DNA from: Qipengyuania vesicularis
GTDB lineage: Bacteria > Pseudomonadota > Alphaproteobacteria > Sphingomonadales > Sphingomonadaceae
Assembly (NCBI RefSeq): GCF_019711415.1
Contig: NZ_JAIGNJ010000001.1
Location: 303,001-367,000, forward strand
Reading direction: 5' to 3'
Length of the DNA stretch: 64,000 nt
Shown here: one piece after another, positions 17,855 through 24,067 of the stretch
How positions within the stretch are numbered: position 1 is the stretch's first letter
Layout: each line of letters starts with the position of its first letter
The notes under the pieces: model-generated
Told to the model about the DNA's origin: nothing
The model's input: the letters and a program-made list of their open reading frames with translations, nothing else
Databases searched by the model: none
Position numbers and translations under genes: made by a program

Positions 17855-19110
17855 TCGACCAGCTTGCCGCCCTTGATCACGGCATCGACATCGGCAAGCT
17901 CGCCGACATCGGCCAGCGGATCGCCATCGACCGCAATGAGATCGCCCCATGAACCCGGCTTCACTACGCCGACCTGCCCTTCTTGGCCCAGCGCATCGGC
18001 AGCATTGACCGTCGCCGCGCGGATCGCCTCGATCGGGGTCATGCCGTATTCGACCATCACGCGGAATTGCCCGCCGACATCTTCATGCGGCATTACGCCC
18101 GCATCGCTGGCGAAGATCATCTTCACCCCGGCCTCATGCGCGCGGCGGAAATTGTCGCGCTGCGCCTGGCTCAAGGCGCGCTCCTTGGCGATGTTCTCTT
18201 CGAGCACGCCATTCGCCGCGCCCTGACTGAGCGTGTATTCGGTGTTGAAGATATCCATCGAGAAATAGGTGCCGCGCTGTTTGGCGAGCTTGATCGCCTC
18301 GTCATCGGCATAGCTTGCGTGCTCGATCGTATCGAAGCCGGCGCGGATCGCGGCCTTGATCCCTTCAGCCCCATGCGCGTGGGCAGCGGTCTTGAGACCC
18401 CAGAAATGCGCTTCGTCGACGATCGCTTCGAGCTCTTCGGGATGCAGTTGCTGGATGCCGGGCGCGGTGTTGCGGCTGAAGACGCCGCCCGTTGCACAGG
18501 CCTTGATGACTTCCGCGCCATATTTGCGCTGTTCGCGAACAGCTGCGCGCAAAGCCTCGGGACCGTCGGCTGCGGCCGGGCTGCGTGTTTCGAAGCTCGG
18601 CGGGAGGAAGGTTTCGTCGCAGTGCCCGCCGGTCGCACCGAGCGAGTGATTGGCGGTGACAATGCGCGGACCTTCGATCCAACCCTCTGCAATTGCCTGA
18701 TCAACACCGATCACCCGATACTCGCTGTCACCAAGGTTGCGCACGGTGGTGAATCCCGCTTCCAGCATCGCACGGGCGTTCGACACGGCGATCGCGCTCC
18801 AGAACTGGTCGGTGAATTGCAGGCTCGAATAGCCGCCATATTCGGGCCGACCATCGAGATGGACATGCATGTCGATAAGCCCGGGAAGGAGCGTGTGTCC
18901 GGCAAGATCGATATGTTCGGCGCCCTCCGGAACCGCGCTTCCTGACGAGACGCTCGTTACCTTGCCGTCGACGATGACCACCACCGGCGCATCGATATAG
19001 CGCCCGCTTTCGACATCGAGCAGCCGATCGGCGGTGACCGCCACGGTTTCGGCAGATGCTGGAACGGCTGCAAAGACGGCGGCAGCAGCGGCAAGAGCGA
19101 CAGGCTTCAT
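17851..19110 (-). CDS. exported metal-dependent amidohydrolase
   Basis: This is a 419-residue amidohydrolase-superfamily protein with a signal peptide (residues 1-20, ending PASAE), so it acts in the periplasm. Metal-binding features are H-V-H in GLIDMHVHLDG, a candidate carbamylated Lys in VIKACATGG, HAHG, IEHAS, and FASDAG with the final Asp. This matches Xaa-Pro dipeptidase/imidazolonepropionase-related secreted members that hydrolyse dipeptides or cyclic amides. The ATG at 19110 gives a clean signal peptide. The substrate is undetermined. Confidence 0.85.
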   Translation of the reverse strand: MKPVALAAAAAVFAAVPASAETVAVTADRLLDVESGRYIDAPVVVIVDGKVTSVSSGSAVPEGAEHIDLAGHTLLPGLIDMHVHLDGRPEYGGYSSLQFTDQFWSAIAVSNARAMLEAGFTTVRNLGDSEYRVIGVDQAIAEGWIEGPRIVTANHSLGATGGHCDETFLPPSFETRSPAAADGPEALRAAVREQRKYGAEVIKACATGGVFSRNTAPGIQQLHPEELEAIVDEAHFWGLKTAAHAHGAEGIKAAIRAGFDTIEHASYADDEAIKLAKQRGTYFSMDIFNTEYTLSQGAANGVLEENIAKERALSQAQRDNFRRAHEAGVKMIFASDAGVMPHEDVGGQFRVMVEYGMTPIEAIRAATVNAADALGQEGQVGVVKPGSWGDLIAVDGDPLADVGELADVDAVIKGGKLVD

Positions 19111-19275
19111 GATAATCTCCCCCGGAATTGGGCCACACGGGGCCATCCGGGGGAAACTCATACACGAAGCGGCCTTTCGGGAAAGCCGGGTCGTGACGCT
19201 CGCGCCTTGTCTGCTGCTTGCGCTCGCAAGGGCCTGTCTTTGGGACGCACGAAGAGCGGTCGGCGCAGGATTATC

Positions 19276-19659
19276 TCATTCATAGCTGACCACCTCGAAT
19301 TCGATCCCGTCCCAGTCGAAGAAGTAGAACCGTCGACCCGGCTCGTAGTCGCCGTGGCTGAAGGTCTTCAGGCCATGCCGAAGAACCACCTCTTCCGCCG
19401 CGTCCAGATCGTCGACCGTGAAGGCGATGTGGTTGAGCGGCAGGCCCTTGCTGAATTCGCCCGTCACATGGTCGCCCGTGTAGAGCGCGAGATAATCATG
19501 ATCCGCGCCGACGTGGATGGTCTTGCCGCCGAGCATAGAGGGGCCGCGCCAGCGCTCTTCCCAGCCGAGCAGGTCGATAAGGAACCTCGCGCTGCGATCC
19601 GGGTCGGTGACCGAGAGATTGGCGTGTTCGAGGCGTCCCGGGGACTTTGGCTTTGACAT
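19276..19659 (-). CDS. VOC family protein, SoxR-linked
   Basis: This 127-residue vicinal-oxygen-chelate (glyoxalase/dioxygenase fold) protein has two beta-alpha-beta-beta-beta modules. LEHANLSVTDPDRSARFLIDLLG opens the first and LNHIAFTVDDLDAAEEVV the second; FYFFDWDGIEFEVVSYE ends it. Potential metal ligands are H13, H76 and the final Glu of IEFEVV. The ATG at 19659 starts the domain directly. The gene is transcribed divergently from soxR, and a promoter with a SoxR operator in its spacer points at it. Its role is therefore probably in redox-cycling or electrophile stress. Confidence 0.82.
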   Translation of the reverse strand: MSKPKSPGRLEHANLSVTDPDRSARFLIDLLGWEERWRGPSMLGGKTIHVGADHDYLALYTGDHVTGEFSKGLPLNHIAFTVDDLDAAEEVVLRHGLKTFSHGDYEPGRRFYFFDWDGIEFEVVSYE

Positions 19660-19713
19660 GTTGCATCTCCTGTTGCGGCCGGCGCGAGACGCGTCGGCCA
19701 AGTGATGCACAGA

Positions 19714-19744
19714 CATATGCAACCTCAAGCTAAGTTGAGGTCAA
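19714..19744 (-). promoter_or_regulatory. SoxR-type promoter for the VOC gene
   Basis: On the minus strand, TTGACC (19744-19739) is followed by exactly 19 bp and then CATATG (19719-19714). MerR-family activators work on promoters with such long 19-bp spacers. The SoxR operator lies inside the spacer and overlaps the -35. Transcription would start about 50 bp before the VOC ATG. Confidence 0.65.
19723..19740. promoter_or_regulatory. SoxR operator (SoxR box)
   Basis: CCTCAAGCTAAGTTGAGG is an 18-bp near-perfect palindrome with perfect CCTCAA/TTGAGG arms. It differs from the classical SoxR box CCTCAAGTTAACTTGAGG only at the centre. It lies between the VOC gene and soxR, so it can serve both activation of the VOC gene and autoregulation of soxR. 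Confidence 0.85.
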
Positions 19745-19771
19745 GTTTCAAATCCGCTATCTCTGTGATCG

Positions 19772-20209
19772 ATGAAAGCAAACGACCTCCTGTCCATCGG
19801 CGATCTCGCCCGCCGCACCGGTCTTTCGGTCTCGGCGATCCGCTTCTACGAGGAGAAGGGGCTGGTCGAGGCGCACCGCACAGCAGGCAACCAGCGGCGC
19901 TTCCCGCGCAGTGACATCCGGCGGCTGAGTTTCGTTCTGATCGCGCAAAGGCTCGGCTTGACCCTGGCCGAGATCGAAGAGGCGCTGTCCGGCCTGCCGC
20001 AAGGCCGCACGCCAAATTCCGCCGACTGGAAACGCATCAGCGGCGAGGTGCGCACCCGGATCGACGCCCAGATCGCGGCGCTGGAGAAGGTGCGCAACAA
20101 TCTCGACGGCTGCATCGGCTGCGGCTGCCTGAGCCTGAAGAAATGCGCGCTCTATAATGCGGACGATGAGGCAGGCGCGGACGGGGCAGGACCGCGGGTG
20201 TTGCGGTAA
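19772..20209 (+). CDS. soxR: redox-sensitive transcriptional activator SoxR
   Basis: This 145-residue MerR-family regulator has a helix-turn-helix at about residues 7-28 (LSIGDLARRTGLSVSAIRFYEEKGL), a dimerisation helix, and a C-terminal [2Fe-2S] site C-I-G-C-G-C-L-S-L-K-K-C (C-x2-C-x-C-x5-C). In known members, oxidation or nitrosylation of the cluster by redox-cycling compounds switches on target promoters. It lies divergently from the VOC gene with a SoxR box between. No soxS is present; outside enterics SoxR normally acts directly on targets, which fits this layout. Confidence 0.95.
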   Translation: MKANDLLSIGDLARRTGLSVSAIRFYEEKGLVEAHRTAGNQRRFPRSDIRRLSFVLIAQRLGLTLAEIEEALSGLPQGRTPNSADWKRISGEVRTRIDAQIAALEKVRNNLDGCIGCGCLSLKKCALYNADDEAGADGAGPRVLR

Positions 20210-20264
20210 GAGATCGTATGGCTGCTTTCGACCCGGATTGCGTACGCGCGCCGTCTGACCAATG

Positions 20265-20642
20265 CTAACCAGAAGCGGACGCTGTCCGATCAAGCTCACC
20301 GAAAAAGCCGATCACCTTCAGTATCTTGCCCGCATCGCTCACTTCCGTGACATCGAAACCGGTCATGACTTCTTCGTCGTCGCTGTGGATGGACCAGTGG
20401 TAGCGACAGAAATTGTTTTGCATCTGCGGCTCGCAAGAAGGCCCGTACCGCAAACCGGGATGCTCTTGCTGGGTCTTGCGAACCATACTTAAGAACGCAT
20501 CTCGCCCCATGATGTTATGTCTCGGATCCACGAAATGAACGTTGTGCTCCAGCGCCTCAGTGGCGAGCTTCTCCTGTTCGCTCGAATCAAGCGTATTCCA
20601 AACTGCGAACATGTGGTCGAGACTCGTGAGATAATCAGACAA
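20265..20642 (-). CDS. SnoaL-like/NTF2-fold protein
   Basis: This 125-residue single-domain protein has the cone-shaped NTF2/SnoaL-like pattern: an N-terminal helix (SLDHMFAVWNTLD), NVHFVDPRHNIMGRDAFLSMV, then beta strands ending KILKVIGFFGELD. The start is chosen as the TTG at 20642 because GGAGGAG stands 9 bp before it. An ATG 42 bp upstream is in frame but has no ribosome site. It is divergent from a TetR gene with a palindrome between them, so it is the likely TetR target. Function is unknown; such folds include isomerases, dehydratases and binding proteins. Confidence 0.65.
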   Translation of the reverse strand: MSDYLTSLDHMFAVWNTLDSSEQEKLATEALEHNVHFVDPRHNIMGRDAFLSMVRKTQQEHPGLRYGPSCEPQMQNNFCRYHWSIHSDDEEVMTGFDVTEVSDAGKILKVIGFFGELDRTASASG

Positions 20643-20659
20643 GACGAACACTCCTCCAG

Positions 20660-20676
20660 AAACCGACTGGCGGTTT
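20660..20676. promoter_or_regulatory. candidate TetR operator
   Basis: AAACCGACTGGCGGTTT has perfect 6-bp arms (AAACCG/CGGTTT) separated by 5 bp. It lies in the 71-bp gap between the SnoaL-like gene and the divergent tetR gene, the standard place for a TetR operator. The position and symmetry are seen; the binding is inferred. Confidence 0.5.
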
Positions 20677-20713
20677 GTTTGCACTTGGCGCAGTTGTTTG
20701 TAAAGAGCAGCGG

Positions 20714-21298
20714 ATGGTCAAACAGGAAGAACGTTCGGCTTCGACGCGTGCCAAATTACTGGAGGCGTTCCGCAGATTGCTGCTGTCGCGCGGCCTGCAA
20801 GCGACCACGACACAACTCGTTCTTGAGGACACCGGGCTGAGCAAAGGCGCGCTGTATCATCATTTCCGAAGCAAGGATGAGATCATCGAAGCGCTGTACG
20901 CGCAAGAGTCCGAGGCAACACTCGAACGGGCCTTCGGGCCTCGCAACGTCACTGGCCCGCCATTGGAACGAGTGAAGGGCGGATGTATCGCTTGGTTGGA
21001 TGAGGTGAAGGACACCGATGTTGCGGCGATCCTATTTCGGATTGGGCCGTCCGCGCTTGGCCAAGAACGGGCGAGCGCCATCGAAGATCAACAGGGCATC
21101 GCCCGAATACGCGCCTTACTTGAGGAAGCGGCTGAAGACGGAATTGCGCTCGGTAACGTCGAACTGCTCGCATCGTTCATCAACTCGCTAGTTGCTCAGG
21201 CGGTTCTTCATCGTCTGAAGTCGGGAAATGAAGTCGGTGACGACCTCGAGAGGGCAATCGATGCAATGATCGATCGCTTCGCTGGGGTCACTAGGTAG
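20714..21298 (+). CDS. TetR family transcriptional regulator
   Basis: This 194-residue protein has an N-terminal helix-turn-helix at about residues 10-56. ASTRAKLLEAFRRLLLSRG is helix 1, TTTQLVLEDTGLSKGALYHHF is the HTH with the recognition helix, and RSKDEIIEALY follows. The C-terminal ligand-binding domain is divergent and gives no ligand clue. The ATG at 20714 follows AAAGAGCAGCGG. The divergent SnoaL-like gene and the intergenic palindrome suggest local repression relieved by an unknown small molecule. Confidence 0.85.
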   Translation: MVKQEERSASTRAKLLEAFRRLLLSRGLQATTTQLVLEDTGLSKGALYHHFRSKDEIIEALYAQESEATLERAFGPRNVTGPPLERVKGGCIAWLDEVKDTDVAAILFRIGPSALGQERASAIEDQQGIARIRALLEEAAEDGIALGNVELLASFINSLVAQAVLHRLKSGNEVGDDLERAIDAMIDRFAGVTR

Positions 21299-21429
21299 GC
21301 TGAGCGGTAGACCGACGAAACAACGCGTATCGACGGGCGATGGTATGCCCGCTTATCTGTCCAGGTTTTCTAAAGTGGTCGTTCTGCTTCCCACCCCAAT
21401 AGCCGACAGTGCGGCGATCTACCGAATTT

Positions 21430-21957
21430 CTATTGCTCCGGCCCCAATGCGGGATCCAGGTCCCGCGGCCTTGCAAAGTGCACCAGCCTGCCGCAGCCTT
21501 CCTTTAGGTCGGCCCAGTCCTCGATGTCCAGCTCGAACACGGCGAAGGCGGCGGTGGGGAATTTGACTTTCGCCTCGTCGAACAAGTCGTTCTCGTTTTT
21601 TGGGGCGACGAGTTCGAACACCATGTCGCCGAGGCCGGGATTATGGCCTGCGAGCAGCAGCGCATCGACGTCGCCGCCTTCTTCGGCGATGACATCGAAG
21701 ATCGTCTCGGTGCTGGCAAGGTAGAGGCGTTGGTCCCACTGCGGGTCGATGCCGAGTTCGGCTTCCTCGAGCGTAACCTTGACCCGTTCGGCCGGGCTGG
21801 CAACGAGCTTGTCCCACTTTACCCCGTGATCGCGGATGTGCCGGCCGATCAGTGCCGCGCCCTTGCAGCCGCGCTTGTTGAGGCCCCGGTCGAAATCGCG
21901 CTTGTCGCTCTGTCCCCAATCGGACTTTGCATGGCGCAGGAGACCAAGGATTTTCAC
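21430..21957 (-). CDS. SixA-like histidine phosphatase
   Basis: This 175-residue member of the histidine phosphatase (phosphoglycerate-mutase-like) superfamily carries the R-H phosphohistidine motif in LLRHAKSDW near residues 6-14 and a second catalytic His in LLLAGHNPGLGDMV. This layout is that of SixA, which dephosphorylates phosphohistidines on HPt/phosphotransfer proteins. The length is close to E. coli SixA (161). The true substrate here is not shown. Confidence 0.85.
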   Translation of the reverse strand: MKILGLLRHAKSDWGQSDKRDFDRGLNKRGCKGAALIGRHIRDHGVKWDKLVASPAERVKVTLEEAELGIDPQWDQRLYLASTETIFDVIAEEGGDVDALLLAGHNPGLGDMVFELVAPKNENDLFDEAKVKFPTAAFAVFELDIEDWADLKEGCGRLVHFARPRDLDPALGPEQ

Positions 21958-22060
21958 GGGGCATCATTCTCCGGGTGAGTGCGGAGCCTCCAGCATAGCG
22001 AGGCCCCGTACCCTTACAACTCCCGTTGAACCCGTGTCGCGAAATTCTCGCGCGGCTGCC

Positions 22061-22897
22061 TCAGGGCGCGCTGGCGGAACCGGCCGGAACAGGCTCCCCG
22101 CGCTGCCAGATCGGCTTGGCGACGGCGCGGAAACGTTCCTTGTACTGCGGGTGCTCCGTACCCATCCAGCGGTCCCACCAGGTGAAGTAGAAACCGAAAT
22201 TGTGGTTGCCGCCCGAATGGTGGAGATCGTGGTGCGTCGTGGTGCTGATCCAGTCGAGCCACTTGGTGTCGACCCAACCCGCCGGATGGATCTCCACCCC
22301 CGCATGCTGCATCACGTTGCGGCTGATCTGCACCCAGATGAAGATCAGGATCGCAAGTCCGGTATAGGCAAAGCCCATGAGGCTGGTCGCGAGCAGGAAC
22401 AGCGGGACATAGGCCGCCTCGATGATCGCCTCCCAGATGGAGAAGCTGTAGGCGGTGAAGGGCGTCGGCACGCGCGACTTGTGATGATGCAGGTGCGTCG
22501 CGCGGAACAGCCGCTTGGAATGCATCGCGCGGTGCGACCAGTAGAAATAGGTGTCGTGCACCAGGATCATGATCGCCGCCTGGAAGATGGCGAGCCAGAG
22601 CGGGAATTCGTTGAGCTCGAAGCGGATGATCCCGGCCTCGCGCAGGCCGAGTGTGGCGAGCGTCGTGATCCCGAAGAAGAACACCGTCCTGAAGGAGGAG
22701 AATATCTCGCGGGCGTAATCCTTGCGCTGGGCACGCCGTTCTTGGATGCGGCGATTCTCCGCCCAGGCGCGGAAAATGACGAGCACGCCGAACATCGTGC
22801 CCGCCGCGATGGCATAGCGCGAGAAGTCGAAATACATCACGTTCAGAATATGATCGGACACGACCGTGAAAAGCGATGTCAGTGTATCCTGCGTCAT
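22061..22897 (-). CDS. sterol desaturase/fatty acid hydroxylase family protein
   Basis: This 278-residue integral membrane di-iron enzyme has the three histidine clusters of the family: HDTYFYWSHRAMH, HLHHHKS, and THHDLHHSGGNH. Four or more hydrophobic segments surround them. Members introduce hydroxyl groups or double bonds into lipids or carotenoids using oxygen. The ATG at 22897 was chosen because the domain and first helix begin right after it. The substrate is unknown; hopanoid, carotenoid or ornithine-lipid hydroxylation are all possible in such bacteria. The upstream AraC regulator reads on the same strand. Confidence 0.85.
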   Translation of the reverse strand: MTQDTLTSLFTVVSDHILNVMYFDFSRYAIAAGTMFGVLVIFRAWAENRRIQERRAQRKDYAREIFSSFRTVFFFGITTLATLGLREAGIIRFELNEFPLWLAIFQAAIMILVHDTYFYWSHRAMHSKRLFRATHLHHHKSRVPTPFTAYSFSIWEAIIEAAYVPLFLLATSLMGFAYTGLAILIFIWVQISRNVMQHAGVEIHPAGWVDTKWLDWISTTTHHDLHHSGGNHNFGFYFTWWDRWMGTEHPQYKERFRAVAKPIWQRGEPVPAGSASAP

Positions 22898-23008
22898 TCG
22901 TTCGGGCTCCTGTTTCCCGGTGTTGCAGGTCGGTAATGGCATGCGCCTCGCCGGATGGCTCCGCAAGTCCGAAGAATGCCGGTCGATTTCAAAAACGTTC
23001 GGCGTTTT

Positions 23009-24067
23009 TCAGTTTTGATCGATGGCCGAGCGGCGGAAATCCGTAGGAGTTGTGCCGGATTCCACGCGAAATGCGCGGTTGAAGGTCGGCAGTGAATTAT
23101 AGCCAAGATCCATCGCGATCGTCAGCACGGGCAGGTCCACCCGCGCCGGATCGGCCAGCACCTCGCGCGCTTCGGCGATACGATGGCGGTTGAGGAAGGC
23201 CGAGAAATTGCGATAGCCGAGCCGCTGGTTGATCAATGCGCGCAGCCGGTGCTCGGGCGTGTCGAGATGGTCGGCAAGTCCCGTAATGGTAAGGCCGGGG
23301 GTGCGATAGAAGCCGTCCGCCATGGCTTGCTCGAGCTTGTCTTTCAGGACCTTCTCGCTGGGCGAAAGCGACTCACCAGAATGTTCTGGCGCGCCATCGT
23401 CGACTGTCTCGACCAGCAACACCGAATCGGTCTCGAGCAGGGCGTGGCCGGCGAACAGCGTCAGCGCAAAAATCAGCACCGCGTTGACCAGTTGCACGGC
23501 GGGGTGGGCGATCGCCTGTCCCATGACCAATTCGTAGGTCAGGATGCCTCCCGCCTGCGCGGCGACCAGCAGAGGCAACCAGAGACGGATCAGGCGGCGC
23601 TTTTCGATCAGGTCGTCTGCCCGGTCCGACAGTGCGACCCGGACGAGGTCGACGATCAGGACCAGCGAGAGAATGTGGATCAGATAGAAGCCGAAGGGAT
23701 GACCGATCCAGCTGCCCACTGCGCTTTCCGTGGGGATGAAATTGCCAGAGAACCAGCTGAAGACGAGCAGCGCGGCGCTCCCGCCGATGACCCATGGTGG
23801 CGGGGTGCGCTCGAACAGATTGCGCGCGAACACCCAGATCCAGAACGGGGTGAAGACCGAAAAGAGGTCGAGAAGCCGTTTCAGCCCCCGCTGCCCATCG
23901 GCGATCAGCTCGGAAGAATTGAACAGGTAAGCGACCGCGCCAAGCAACAGGCCGGAAAGGCTGAGCTTGATTGCCGGCCTAGCGCGCCCTGCGACCAGCA
24001 ATAGCAAAAGGAGCATGGCTGCGCCGGCGGTCGCGATACGCAGGGTCGTGTCGAGCTGCTCGATCAT
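23009..24067 (-). CDS. membrane-anchored AraC family regulator
   Basis: This 352-residue protein has about six or seven transmembrane helices over residues 1-215. After a short acidic linker comes a C-terminal AraC helix-turn-helix domain (about residues 245-347) with LTITGLADHLDTPEHRLRALIN and IAMDLGYNSLPTFNRAFRVESGTTPTDFR. The membrane part presumably senses a lipid-soluble or membrane signal. It overlaps the helicase stop as ATGA, so the two are translationally coupled. The sterol-desaturase-like gene 110 bp downstream on the same strand is a natural candidate target. Confidence 0.85.
   Translation of the reverse strand: MIEQLDTTLRIATAGAAMLLLLLLVAGRARPAIKLSLSGLLLGAVAYLFNSSELIADGQRGLKRLLDLFSVFTPFWIWVFARNLFERTPPPWVIGGSAALLVFSWFSGNFIPTESAVGSWIGHPFGFYLIHILSLVLIVDLVRVALSDRADDLIEKRRLIRLWLPLLVAAQAGGILTYELVMGQAIAHPAVQLVNAVLIFALTLFAGHALLETDSVLLVETVDDGAPEHSGESLSPSEKVLKDKLEQAMADGFYRTPGLTITGLADHLDTPEHRLRALINQRLGYRNFSAFLNRHRIAEAREVLADPARVDLPVLTIAMDLGYNSLPTFNRAFRVESGTTPTDFRRSAIDQN

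Noticed and set aside
21291-21476. A 61-codon minus-strand frame after tetR
   Set aside because: It crosses the sixA end and an inverted copy of the leader core; no start signal or domain is seen, so it was kept only as a possible decayed element.
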